The position numbers and the translations under genes were made by a program. The notes below the pieces were generated by a model. It was not told the origin of the DNA and ran no database searches. It was given only the letters and a program-made list of their open reading frames with translations. From the NCBI GenBank assembly GCA_042089915.1, contig JBELJZ010000007.1, positions 33,980 to 97,979 of the forward strand: a stretch of DNA of 64,000 nt, written 5' to 3'. Position 1 is the first letter of the stretch. The number at the start of each line of letters is the position of its first letter. Positions 18,615-26,933 of the stretch are shown here, piece after piece. The DNA is from UBA8752 sp002172485 (GTDB lineage Bacteria > Bacteroidota > Bacteroidia > Flavobacteriales_D > Sanyastnellaceae).

Positions 18615-19625
18615 TCAACTGAGGCGGGCAGTGACCATTTCGGCCACCCCGTGAAGCAGGGCCATGGCGGCGCCTGAGCCGGCCAGGGATTCGGGGCGCG
18701 CTGCCTTCATTCGGGCGAGCGCCCCTTCAGCCAGGGCCACCTGGCCGTCCATGGCATCGCGCAGTTCCACGTCGACCCCCAGTTGGCGGTAGAGGTCGAG
18801 GACCCGATCCACCTTGCCCTCACGCTTCTGGCCGAGCTCGGACTGGAGTGCCTCGCGGTCGGCGCCCTGGGCCTTCTCTAAAGCGCGGATCAGCAAGAAG
18901 GTCTTCTTGTCGGCAAGGATGTCGCCACCGACCTGCTTTCCAAAATTCTCCGGGTTGCCGAAGGCGTCGAGGTAGTCGTCCTGAAGCTGGAAGGCCAAGC
19001 CGACGTGAAGGCCGAACTCATACAGCGCCTTGCGGGTGGCATTGTCCGCGCCAGCCGATCCGCCGCCCATGTCCAGAGCCGCTGCAAGCAGCACGGACGT
19101 CTTGAGCCGGATCATCTCCATGTATTCCTCGAGGGCCACGGAATTCCGGGTTTCGAAGGCCATGTCCTGTTCCTGGCCTTCGCAGACTTCGAGGGCGGTG
19201 CGGTGGTACACCCGCAGCAAGGAGGGAAGGGGGGCGGCAGGGGCTTCAAGCAGGGCCTCACAGGCCATGACATGCAAGGCATCGCCCGACAAGATGGCCA
19301 AGTTGTCGTCCCACTTCTCGTGCACGGTGGCGTGGCCTCGGCGCAATGGCGCATCGTCCATGATGTCATCGTGCATCAGGGTGAAATTGTGGAAGAGCTC
19401 CACCGCCAAGGCCGCCGGCAGGGCCTGCTCCTTGCAGCCACCACACGCTTCGCAGGCCGCCATGACCAGCACGGGACGGAGCCGCTTGCCCCCAAGTGCC
19501 ATCAAGTACCGGGCTGGAGCGTACAGCTCGGAGTCGGGATAGCGGGACAGAAATTCGGAACAACCCGATTCAAAGGCCTCCCGGTATTCGGCCATGGCCG
19601 TCTTGGCATCCAACGTATCCATCAT
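18615..19625 (-). CDS. polyprenyl synthetase (isoprenyl diphosphate synthase)
   Basis: Condenses isopentenyl diphosphate with allylic diphosphates to make trans-prenyl diphosphates for quinones or other isoprenoids. The 336-residue product has both Asp-rich motifs: DDIMD (86-90) in ELFHNFTLMHDDIMD and DDYLD (216-220), plus GGKRLRP near residue 45. The phenylalanine five residues before the first Asp limits product size in short-chain synthases, but chain length cannot be fixed from sequence. It starts ATG-ATG, the first ATG overlapping the rfbA stop by one base. The linear isoprenoid route is also represented by dxs and uppS here. Confidence 0.88.
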   Translation of the reverse strand: MMDTLDAKTAMAEYREAFESGCSEFLSRYPDSELYAPARYLMALGGKRLRPVLVMAACEACGGCKEQALPAALAVELFHNFTLMHDDIMDDAPLRRGHATVHEKWDDNLAILSGDALHVMACEALLEAPAAPLPSLLRVYHRTALEVCEGQEQDMAFETRNSVALEEYMEMIRLKTSVLLAAALDMGGGSAGADNATRKALYEFGLHVGLAFQLQDDYLDAFGNPENFGKQVGGDILADKKTFLLIRALEKAQGADREALQSELGQKREGKVDRVLDLYRQLGVDVELRDAMDGQVALAEGALARMKAARPESLAGSGAAMALLHGVAEMVTARLS

Positions 19626-20494
19626 CAGAGTCCGCGGTCGAGTTGCTCGTGGATGTATTGACCGTACCCGCTCTTGACGAGTTCATCGGCCAAGGCGCGC
19701 GCCTGCTCGGTGTCGATGAAGCCCATGCGCCAGGCGATCTCCTCGATGCACGCGATTTTGAGTCCTTGCCGCTCTTCGATGACCTGGACGTATTGGCTGG
19801 CTTGGGTGAGCGAGGTGAACGTCCCCGTATCCAGCCAGGCGGTGCCGCGGTCCAGCTTGGACACAAACAGCTCGCCCATCTCCAAGTAAGCACGGTTGAC
19901 GTCGGTGATCTCGTATTCGCCACGGGCACTGGGCTCGAGCTTCTTGGCAATCTCCACCACCCGGTTGTCATAGAAGTACAGGCCGGGAACCGCGAAATTC
20001 GACTTGGGCTGGGCCGGCTTCTCTTCAATGCTGAGCACGCGGTCTTCCTCGTCGAATTCGACCACCCCATAGCGTTCTGGATCGCTCACGTGGTAGGCAT
20101 AGACCATGGCCCCCTCGACGTCCGTGTTGTCGCGGAGGATGCGGCCGAAGCCGCGGCCGTAGAAGATGTTGTCGCCCAGCACCAGAGCCACCTTGTCGTC
20201 GCCGATGAACTCCTCACCCAGGACGAAGGCCTGGGCCAACCCATTGGGCACCTTCTGCTCCACATAGGTGAAAGAACATCCCCATTGGCTGCCGTCGCCC
20301 AGCAAGCGCTGGAAGCCAGGTAGGTCGTGCGGGGTCGAGATGATCAGGATGTCCCGGATCCCGCTGATCATCAACGTGGACAAGGGATAGTAGATCATCG
20401 GCTTGTCGTAGATGGGCATCAACTGCTTGCTGATGGCCTTCGTGATGGGATAGAGGCGGGTACCACTTCCGCCTGCGAGGACAATGCCTTTCAT
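19625..20494 (-). CDS. rfbA: glucose-1-phosphate thymidylyltransferase
   Basis: Makes dTDP-glucose from dTTP and glucose-1-phosphate, the first step towards dTDP-L-rhamnose. The 289-residue product starts MKGIVLAGGSGTRLYPITKA, the nucleotidyltransferase signature, followed by QLMPIYDKPMIYYPLSTLM and LVLGDNIFYG, all highly conserved in RmlA. Length is canonical. It lies between the MMPL exporter (46 bases upstream) and the polyprenyl synthetase (TGATG overlap), far from rfbD. Confidence 0.96.
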   Translation of the reverse strand: MKGIVLAGGSGTRLYPITKAISKQLMPIYDKPMIYYPLSTLMISGIRDILIISTPHDLPGFQRLLGDGSQWGCSFTYVEQKVPNGLAQAFVLGEEFIGDDKVALVLGDNIFYGRGFGRILRDNTDVEGAMVYAYHVSDPERYGVVEFDEEDRVLSIEEKPAQPKSNFAVPGLYFYDNRVVEIAKKLEPSARGEYEITDVNRAYLEMGELFVSKLDRGTAWLDTGTFTSLTQASQYVQVIEERQGLKIACIEEIAWRMGFIDTEQARALADELVKSGYGQYIHEQLDRGL

Positions 20495-20540
20495 GACGGA
20501 AAGGTCCGGCTTTGTGCCGGGGAAGGCAAACCCGTAGGCC

Positions 20541-22985
20541 TCAACCTCGGCTTCCGGGGTTGCCCACGTCGACGGAGAGCTCGTCGATGTCCACGTCGTC
20601 CTCTTCGTCGATGATCTCGAGCAAGGGCTCCCTGAAGGTCTGCGCGGTGATGTACCGCTCGAAGCCGAGCAGCATGGAGGGCAGCAGGACGAGGTTGGTC
20701 AGCATGGCCACCAGCAGCGTCGTGGAGACCAGAATGCCGAGCGCCCGCGTGCCTTCAAAGTCGGAGGCGAAGAACATCAGGAAGCCGAAGAACAGCACGA
20801 TGCTCGTGTACATCATGGACACGCCGGTCTCCCGGACGGCGAGCAGGACGGCCTCGCGCATGTTCCAGCCATGGAGGTCGAGTTCCTGCCGGTATTTGGC
20901 GAGCAGGTGGATGGTGTCGTCGACGGAAATGCCGAAGGCGATGCTGAAGACGAGCAGGGTGCTGGGTTTGAGCGCGATGCCGAAATATCCCATCACGGCC
21001 GCCGTGAAAATGAGCGGCACGAGGTTGGGCAACAGGCTGATGGCCACCATCCGCGCACTGCGGAAGAGAATGGACATCACCGTGGCGATGACGAGCACGG
21101 CGAGGGCCAGCGACACGAAGAGGTTCTTGACCAGATACGTTGTGCCCTCCACGAAAACGACGCTGGTGCCGGTCAAGATGACCTCGTGTTCTTCGGGCGG
21201 GAAGATGGAATCGATGCGCAGGCGGAGCCGCTCGGTCAGCGCCCCCATTTCCCGGGTGCCGATGTCCGCCACCTGGGCGGTGACCCGGACGGTGGTCTTG
21301 GCCGAGTCGACGAACCGGCCTCCCCCATCGATTCCGGATGTGGTGCCGGTGAGGTATGGCCCCATGAAGCTTTGCTCCCGGCGGGTGGGCAAGGAATACC
21401 GGGCGGGATTGCCGCGGAAGAAGCCCTGCTTGGCGAGCTTGAGTCCGTCGACGATGGACACCGAACGGGACAACTGGGGCTCTTCAGCCAGCACATTCTG
21501 CAGCCGCTCCACTTTTTTCAGGAAGGCCAATTGCGTCGCCCGACCCGGCTTGTCCGTGCGGACCACGACCTCGAATGGCATAACCCCGCCAAACCGATCC
21601 TCGAACCACGTCAGGTCAGTCAAGATGGCGTCTTCCTGGGGCAAATCGCCGGCGACGTTGCCCGTCACCCTCATCAGGGAGATGCCCAGCCCCCCCAGCA
21701 GGAGGACACCCAACGTGACCACGTAGACGGCCTTGCGGTGGTGGCTCACGAGCCGCTCCAGCCGCTGCACGACGTGGTACACCCACCGGCGATCCAAGTG
21801 CCGGACGTGGCGGCGTTTGGGCGGAGGAAGCCAGCTGAAGACGGAGGGGATGATCAGCAGCGAAATGCAAAACATCGCCAGGATGTTGATGGAGGCAATG
21901 ACCCCGAATTGCTGCAGCACGTCACTCGTGGTGAACATGAACGCCGCAAAGCCCAGCGCCGTGGTGGCATTGGTCATGAAGGTCGCGTTGCCCACCTTCT
22001 TCACCATTCGCGTGAGCGCCAGGCCCTTGTTGCCGTGCCGCTTGAATTCCGCGTGGTACTTGTTGAGCAGGTAAATGCAATTCGGAACCCCGATCACAAT
22101 CATCAGCGGGGGAATCAATCCCATCAACGCCGTGAGCTTGTAATCGAAGAGGACAATGCTGCCGAGCGACCAGACCACGCCGGTTCCGACGACCAACATG
22201 CACACGGCCATCACCACCGCGTTGCGGAAGAAGAGCAGCAACAACAGCGCTGTCACCGTTGCTGCCAGCCCGATGAACAGCCCGAGTTCTCGCTTGATCT
22301 TGGTGGTGACTTCAGTGCGGATGTACGGCAGTCCCGACACGTGGACGTTGATGCCCGTCTGGGCCTCGAAGCGTTCGACTTCCTCCACCAACAGCTCTAC
22401 GCTGCGCCCCCGGTTCTCCGAATTGAAGAGGGGCGCATTGACGTAGACCATCTGGATGGTGGCCCCGCCATCGGTGTGCAGGAACCCTTCGTAAAACGGC
22501 AGGCTCCGCAGGCGGGCCAGTGTGCTGTCCAGCGTCTTCTGGTCCTGCGGCTTCTTCGCGAAGACAGGCTCCATGACGAACGACTTCGGGTTGTCTTGCC
22601 GCACGAGTTCAACGGCGGTTGCAAAACCAAAGACGCTGTCGACCACATTCACCTCCCAAAACGTGCCATCCGGCCGGAGGCTGTCGACCGGAACCTGCAC
22701 GGCGCGCAACGTGGAATCGAGGTCCCACCAAGCCTGGAAAACGGACAGGCTGTCGAGGCGACCGTCCTCCACACCCAGCGCGACGACGTTGCCCTCTTCC
22801 CCGAACTGCTCCAGGAAGGATTCATAGGCCTCGAGGGTGGGGTCGTCTTCGGGGAGGAGCCCACCGAACTTGTAACGGATGCCCAGCTCGTCAATCCGCA
22901 GGGCCATGCCGACCGTGATGGCGGCCAGCACCAACAGGATGGGCAGGCGGCCGCGAAGGATGAACGTTGCGAGTCGGGTCCACAT
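20541..22985 (-). CDS. RND/MMPL family transporter
   Basis: An 814-residue inner-membrane protein with the two-fold RND architecture: one helix (about 12-30), a large periplasmic loop, a five-helix bundle (about 215-385), a second helix, a second periplasmic loop (about 430-590) and a final bundle (about 610-770). The repeated segments GVPNCIYLLNKYHAEFKRHGN and GISVDDTIHLLAKYRQELDLHG contain the proton-relay Asp region of MMPL proteins. No membrane-fusion or outer-membrane partner is adjacent, so it is likely a lipid or hydrophobic-compound exporter of the MMPL/HpnN-like type (inference). The start is the ATG at 22985; a TAGATTCG box lies 30 bases upstream. Confidence 0.85.
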   Translation of the reverse strand: MWTRLATFILRGRLPILLVLAAITVGMALRIDELGIRYKFGGLLPEDDPTLEAYESFLEQFGEEGNVVALGVEDGRLDSLSVFQAWWDLDSTLRAVQVPVDSLRPDGTFWEVNVVDSVFGFATAVELVRQDNPKSFVMEPVFAKKPQDQKTLDSTLARLRSLPFYEGFLHTDGGATIQMVYVNAPLFNSENRGRSVELLVEEVERFEAQTGINVHVSGLPYIRTEVTTKIKRELGLFIGLAATVTALLLLLFFRNAVVMAVCMLVVGTGVVWSLGSIVLFDYKLTALMGLIPPLMIVIGVPNCIYLLNKYHAEFKRHGNKGLALTRMVKKVGNATFMTNATTALGFAAFMFTTSDVLQQFGVIASINILAMFCISLLIIPSVFSWLPPPKRRHVRHLDRRWVYHVVQRLERLVSHHRKAVYVVTLGVLLLGGLGISLMRVTGNVAGDLPQEDAILTDLTWFEDRFGGVMPFEVVVRTDKPGRATQLAFLKKVERLQNVLAEEPQLSRSVSIVDGLKLAKQGFFRGNPARYSLPTRREQSFMGPYLTGTTSGIDGGGRFVDSAKTTVRVTAQVADIGTREMGALTERLRLRIDSIFPPEEHEVILTGTSVVFVEGTTYLVKNLFVSLALAVLVIATVMSILFRSARMVAISLLPNLVPLIFTAAVMGYFGIALKPSTLLVFSIAFGISVDDTIHLLAKYRQELDLHGWNMREAVLLAVRETGVSMMYTSIVLFFGFLMFFASDFEGTRALGILVSTTLLVAMLTNLVLLPSMLLGFERYITAQTFREPLLEIIDEEDDVDIDELSVDVGNPGSRG

Positions 22986-23015
22986 GGGCAGCCGGCAAAG
23001 GAACGAAGGCGAGCG

Positions 23016-23023
23016 CGAATCTA
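23016..23023 (-). promoter_or_regulatory. -7 box (TAGATTCG) for the MMPL transporter
   Basis: One mismatch to TAnnTTTG, minus strand, 30 bases before the transporter ATG in the divergent region with lpd. A second weaker box (TTCCTTTG, 22996-23003) lies nearer the start. Confidence 0.35.
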
Positions 23024-23048
23024 TGGTGCCCACCCCGAAGGCCGGGAT

Positions 23049-23056
23049 TACCTTCG
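23049..23056 (+). promoter_or_regulatory. -7 box (TACCTTCG) for lpd
   Basis: One mismatch to TAnnTTTG, plus strand, 32 bases before the lpd ATG. No clear -33 TTG at the expected distance. Confidence 0.35.
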
Positions 23057-23088
23057 CATCTCATTCGTTCGCAACACCCTGCATTCTC

Positions 23089-24492
23089 ATGAACCAGTTC
23101 GATCTCGTGGTCATCGGCGCCGGCCCCGGCGGTTACGTGGCCGCCATCCGCGGCGCCCAGCTTGGATACAAGACGGCCCTCATCGAAAAGCGCGGCACCC
23201 TCGGCGGCACCTGCCTCAACGTGGGCTGCATTCCCTCCAAGGCCCTGCTCGACAGCTCGGAGCATTTCCTCAAAGCCAAGAAGGAATTTGACATCCATGG
23301 CATCCAGGTGTCGGACCTCGGGATTGATTTCCCCCGGATGATCGCCCGCAAGCAAGAGGTGGTCGACCAAACCGTCGCCGGCGTGGACTACCTGATGGAA
23401 AAGAACGGCATCACCGTGCTCAACGGATTTGGCTCCTTTGTCGACGCGCACACCTTGGAGGTCAAGCAAGAAGGTGGAAAGGCCGAGCAAATCATGGCGG
23501 ACCGCATTCTCATCGCCACCGGCAGCGAGCCGGCCAGCCTGCCGTTCATCCAACTGGACGGAGAGCGCATCATCACCTCCACGGAGGCGCTCGAACTGCC
23601 CGCCCTGCCCGAACGCATGGTCATCATCGGCGGTGGCGTCATCGGACTCGAGCTCGGCTCGGTCTACGCCCGCCTCGGCACCGAGGTCCATGTGGTCGAG
23701 TACCAGAATGCCATCATCCCCACCATGGACCGCACCATGGGCAAGGAGCTCCAGCGCGCCATGAAGAAAATCGGCGTCAAGTTCCACCTCAGCCATGGCG
23801 TAAAAGAGGCAGTCAATGCCGGTGACAAGGTCATCGTCAAGGCCGACAACAAGAAGGGCGAGGAGGTGACTTGGGAAGCGGATTACTGCCTTGTCGCAGT
23901 GGGCCGCAAGCCGTACACCGAAGGGTTGGGTCTCGACAAGGCCGGCATCGCCCTCGACGACAGGGGACGCGTAGAAGTGGATGGCCACCTGCGCACCGCC
24001 CACCCGCACATCTACGCCATTGGCGACGTCGTGAAGGGCGCGATGCTCGCCCACAAGGCCGAGGAGGAAGGCATCTACGCCGTCGAGCACATGGCCGGAC
24101 AGAAGCCGCACCTCGACCACAACCTCATCCCCGGCGTGGTCTACACGTGGCCGGAAGTGGCCTCCGTGGGCCAGACCGAGGAGCAACTCAAGGCCGACGG
24201 AATCGCCTACAAGACAGGCAGCTTCCCGTTCAAGGCGTCCGGCCGTGCCCGCGCCTCCATGGATACGGACGGCGTGGTCAAGGTCCTCGCCCACCAGGAG
24301 ACCGACGAGGTTCTGGGCGTGCACATCTGCGGCCCCCGCGCTGCGGACATGATTGCCGAGGCCGTGGTGGCGATGGAATACCGCGCTTCCGCCGAGGACA
24401 TTGCCCGCATGAGCCATGCGCACCCCACGTTCACCGAGGCTGTCAAGGAGGCCGCCCTGGCGGCCACCGGCGACCGCGCGCTGCACATCTGA
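23089..24492 (+). CDS. lpdA: dihydrolipoyl dehydrogenase (E3)
   Basis: FAD enzyme that reoxidises dihydrolipoamide of 2-oxo acid dehydrogenases and the glycine cleavage system. The 467-residue product has the FAD loop GAGPGGYVAA, the redox disulfide GGTCLNVGCIPSKAL (Cys42/Cys47), the NAD loop IIGGGVIGLELG, and the catalytic HPTFTE (His445, Glu450). The start at 23089 is where the FAD fold begins; longer frames read through the divergent promoter region. It is the probable E3 of the OdhA/OdhB complex, though not in the same operon. Confidence 0.95.
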   Translation: MNQFDLVVIGAGPGGYVAAIRGAQLGYKTALIEKRGTLGGTCLNVGCIPSKALLDSSEHFLKAKKEFDIHGIQVSDLGIDFPRMIARKQEVVDQTVAGVDYLMEKNGITVLNGFGSFVDAHTLEVKQEGGKAEQIMADRILIATGSEPASLPFIQLDGERIITSTEALELPALPERMVIIGGGVIGLELGSVYARLGTEVHVVEYQNAIIPTMDRTMGKELQRAMKKIGVKFHLSHGVKEAVNAGDKVIVKADNKKGEEVTWEADYCLVAVGRKPYTEGLGLDKAGIALDDRGRVEVDGHLRTAHPHIYAIGDVVKGAMLAHKAEEEGIYAVEHMAGQKPHLDHNLIPGVVYTWPEVASVGQTEEQLKADGIAYKTGSFPFKASGRARASMDTDGVVKVLAHQETDEVLGVHICGPRAADMIAEAVVAMEYRASAEDIARMSHAHPTFTEAVKEAALAATGDRALHI

Positions 24493-24555
24493 GCCGGACA
24501 GCGAACCCGGTCGCGGCGGGGTTGTTCCCAATGCGACACCGCACCAGCACACACG

Positions 24556-25590
24556 ATGAAGACCGGCATCCTTCTCATCAACCTCGGCACCCCGGACAAC
24601 CCCGGACCTGGCGCCGTGGGACGCTATCTCACGGAATTCCTTTCCGACGGGCGCGTCATTGACATTCCCTGGCTGCCCCGCCAGATTCTCGTGCGCGGCA
24701 TCATTTCCCCGCTGCGCCGCTTTCGGAGTTCGCGGGAGTACAAGAAGGTCTGGACCGACGAAGGGTCGCCGCTGCTGCTTCACGGCCAAGAGCTGACCCG
24801 CAAGGTGGCCGCCCGCTGCACCGCCTTGGCGGAACAGCATCCGGAATTGGGGGAGCTGCATGTGCACTTCGCGATGCGCTATCAGAATCCCGGGATGCCC
24901 AAGGTGCTCGAAGAGATGCGCCAATGCGGCTATGACCGCATCGTCATCCTGCCCCTCTATGCGCAGTACGCGTCGGCCACCACGGGCAGCACGCTCGAAG
25001 AGGCCATGCGACTCATCTCCAAGTGGTACGTGATCCCGGAAGTCCGGATGATCAGCCAATACTGGGACGACGAGGGCTACCTCTCCTGCTTCGAGGCGCG
25101 GGCGCGGAAGTTCGACCTCGACAGCTACGACCACATCCTGTTCAGCTACCACGGCGTACCGACGCGGCAGGTGGACAAGGTCTACGAGGACCGGCGCTGT
25201 GCGAACCACAGCTGCGAGTCGGAGATCAACGAGGAAAACAAGTTCTGCTACAAGGCCACGTGTTACGCGACGACGCGGGCATTGGTCGAACGGCTGGGCA
25301 TTCCCGAAGACCGCTACACCGTGGCCTTCCAGAGCCGGCTCGACAAGAAGTGGCTGACGCCTTTCAGCGACAAGGTCGTGGAGGAGCGGGCCAAGGCCGG
25401 GGACAAGCGCCTGCTCGTGTTCTCCCCCGCTTTTGTGGCCGACTGTCTGGAAACCACCGTGGAGATTGGTGAGGAATACGTCGAAATCTTCGAAGAAGAC
25501 GGCGGTGAGCACCTGGACCTGGTGCCGAGCCTCAATGCAAAAGACGATTGGGCCGATGCAGTGACCCATCTGATCCGGCGCCATCTTTGA
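24556..25590 (+). CDS. hemH: ferrochelatase with four-cysteine insert
   Basis: Inserts Fe2+ into protoporphyrin IX, the last step of heme synthesis. The 344-residue product has LLINLGTPD at the N-terminus, the SYHG catalytic motif (His199) and a C-terminal LVFSPAFVADCLET segment. Between 215 and 236 sits a cysteine cluster C-x4-C-x10-C-x4-C (Cys215, 220, 231, 236), which recalls the internal cysteines that bind [2Fe-2S] in some bacterial ferrochelatases. It is followed two bases later by the probable GTG start of pabB. hemD lies at 62290. Confidence 0.95.
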   Translation: MKTGILLINLGTPDNPGPGAVGRYLTEFLSDGRVIDIPWLPRQILVRGIISPLRRFRSSREYKKVWTDEGSPLLLHGQELTRKVAARCTALAEQHPELGELHVHFAMRYQNPGMPKVLEEMRQCGYDRIVILPLYAQYASATTGSTLEEAMRLISKWYVIPEVRMISQYWDDEGYLSCFEARARKFDLDSYDHILFSYHGVPTRQVDKVYEDRRCANHSCESEINEENKFCYKATCYATTRALVERLGIPEDRYTVAFQSRLDKKWLTPFSDKVVEERAKAGDKRLLVFSPAFVADCLETTVEIGEEYVEIFEEDGGEHLDLVPSLNAKDDWADAVTHLIRRHL

Positions 25591-25592
25591 GG

Positions 25593-26933
25593 GTGCCCAC
25601 CATCGCGCCATCCTTGCCCTTGCCGGATTTGTCCGGACTGGCCGACGACCGGCCATGGCTCCTGCTCGATGCGGCCGGAGGTGCGGAGCGATTGCACGGC
25701 TTCCTGATCGCAGGGGTCACCCGCACCCTGGATCTGACCACCGCCGCACCGGACGTTGAAGACCGCATCTCTGAATTTGTAGGGCAAGCCCAAGGGCGGT
25801 GTTTCGGTTGGATCGGATATGACCAGCTCCGGGCCCACCCCCTGCTCGACTTGCCCGACCAACCGGAGGTCGCCGTTCACCTGCCCGTCGCACATTGGGT
25901 GGAGCCGACCGGCGTGGTGGCCTTTGACGGAGTCGGGCCGGATGCCCACCTCGATTGGTTGGTCCAACCCGGTTCTGCGCTTCAGCAGAAAATGGAAGTG
26001 GCCCTCCGTACAGTGCGCACCGCTGCCGACATGCCGGATGGCCAACCGGTGGTCGGACAAAGTGGACTGGCCCACCCCACCTACCTCGACGCGTTTGCCA
26101 CCGTTCACGGCCACATCCAACGCGGCGACATCTATGAATTGAACCTGTGTCGGGAGATCCACGGTTCCCTGCCCCAAGGCTGGTTTCCGGACGCAGCATT
26201 CGACCGATTGACAACCCGGACATCCGCCCCGTTTTCTGCCCGCCTGCACTGGAACGGTGTGGACATCCTCTGCGCCAGTCCCGAGCGGTTCCTGCGCCGC
26301 GAAGGCGACCGGCTCATTAGCCAACCTATTAAGGGAACCGCCCCCCGCCATGCGGATACGGCGCGCGATGCCGCGATGGCGGAAGCGCTGCGGACCGACC
26401 CGAAGGAGCGCGCGGAAAATGTCATGATCACCGACCTGGTGCGGAACGACCTCAGCCAAGTCGCCCAGCCTGCGACTGTGGAGGTCGAAGAGTTGTGCGG
26501 CATCCACAGCTTTCGGAACGTGCACCAGATGATTTCAACCGTGACCTGCACGGTACGCGAGGACTGTGGCTTTGCGCACATCCTGCGAGCGGCCTTCCCC
26601 ATGGGGAGCATGACGGGGGCGCCCAAAATCCGGGCGATGGAAATCACCGCCGAGGTGGAGCCTGTCCGACGCGGCCTGTATTCCGGCGCGCTGGGATGGG
26701 CCGACCCGGATGGCCTCGGTGGTGTGGGAGACTTCGACCTCAACGTGGTGATTCGAACGGCATTGGCCAACCGCAGTACCGGACGGTGGAGCGTCCATGT
26801 CGGGGGTGCCATTACGGCGATGGCCCAAGCCGAATCCGAATGGGCGGAGACGCAACTCAAGGCCCGGGCCGTCCTCCAAGCCCTTCACGCCGTCGAATCG
26901 GAATCCACGACCTTGGACGGCGATGTCGGCTGA
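25593..26933 (+). CDS. pabB: aminodeoxychorismate synthase component I-like (chorismate-binding) protein
   Basis: Chorismate-binding enzyme of the anthranilate synthase/PabB family. It probably makes 4-amino-4-deoxychorismate for folate. Conserved blocks are GDIYELNLCREI, FLRREGDRLISQPIKGTAPR, ERAENVMITDLVRNDL, SFRNVHQMISTV, FPMGSMTGAPKI and the C-terminal VGGAITAMAQAESEWAET. PabB is favoured over TrpE because of the PIKGTAPR (usually PIKGT.PR with Lys) block and the absence of neighbouring trp genes. The start is taken as GTG at 25593, two bases after hemH; an in-frame ATG at 25548 would overlap hemH by 43 bases. It overlaps tilS by 11 bases. Confidence 0.85.
   Translation: MPTIAPSLPLPDLSGLADDRPWLLLDAAGGAERLHGFLIAGVTRTLDLTTAAPDVEDRISEFVGQAQGRCFGWIGYDQLRAHPLLDLPDQPEVAVHLPVAHWVEPTGVVAFDGVGPDAHLDWLVQPGSALQQKMEVALRTVRTAADMPDGQPVVGQSGLAHPTYLDAFATVHGHIQRGDIYELNLCREIHGSLPQGWFPDAAFDRLTTRTSAPFSARLHWNGVDILCASPERFLRREGDRLISQPIKGTAPRHADTARDAAMAEALRTDPKERAENVMITDLVRNDLSQVAQPATVEVEELCGIHSFRNVHQMISTVTCTVREDCGFAHILRAAFPMGSMTGAPKIRAMEITAEVEPVRRGLYSGALGWADPDGLGGVGDFDLNVVIRTALANRSTGRWSVHVGGAITAMAQAESEWAETQLKARAVLQALHAVESESTTLDGDVG

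Noticed and set aside
20871..23291. 806-codon open frame on the plus strand
   Set aside because: Antisense to the MMPL transporter, whose membrane topology and repeats are clear. The product is His/Gln/Arg-rich and domain-free.
22891..25656. 921-codon open frame on the minus strand
   Set aside because: It is antisense to lpd and hemH, whose motifs are intact. Its translation is low-complexity with no domain. Long antisense frames are expected at this GC content.
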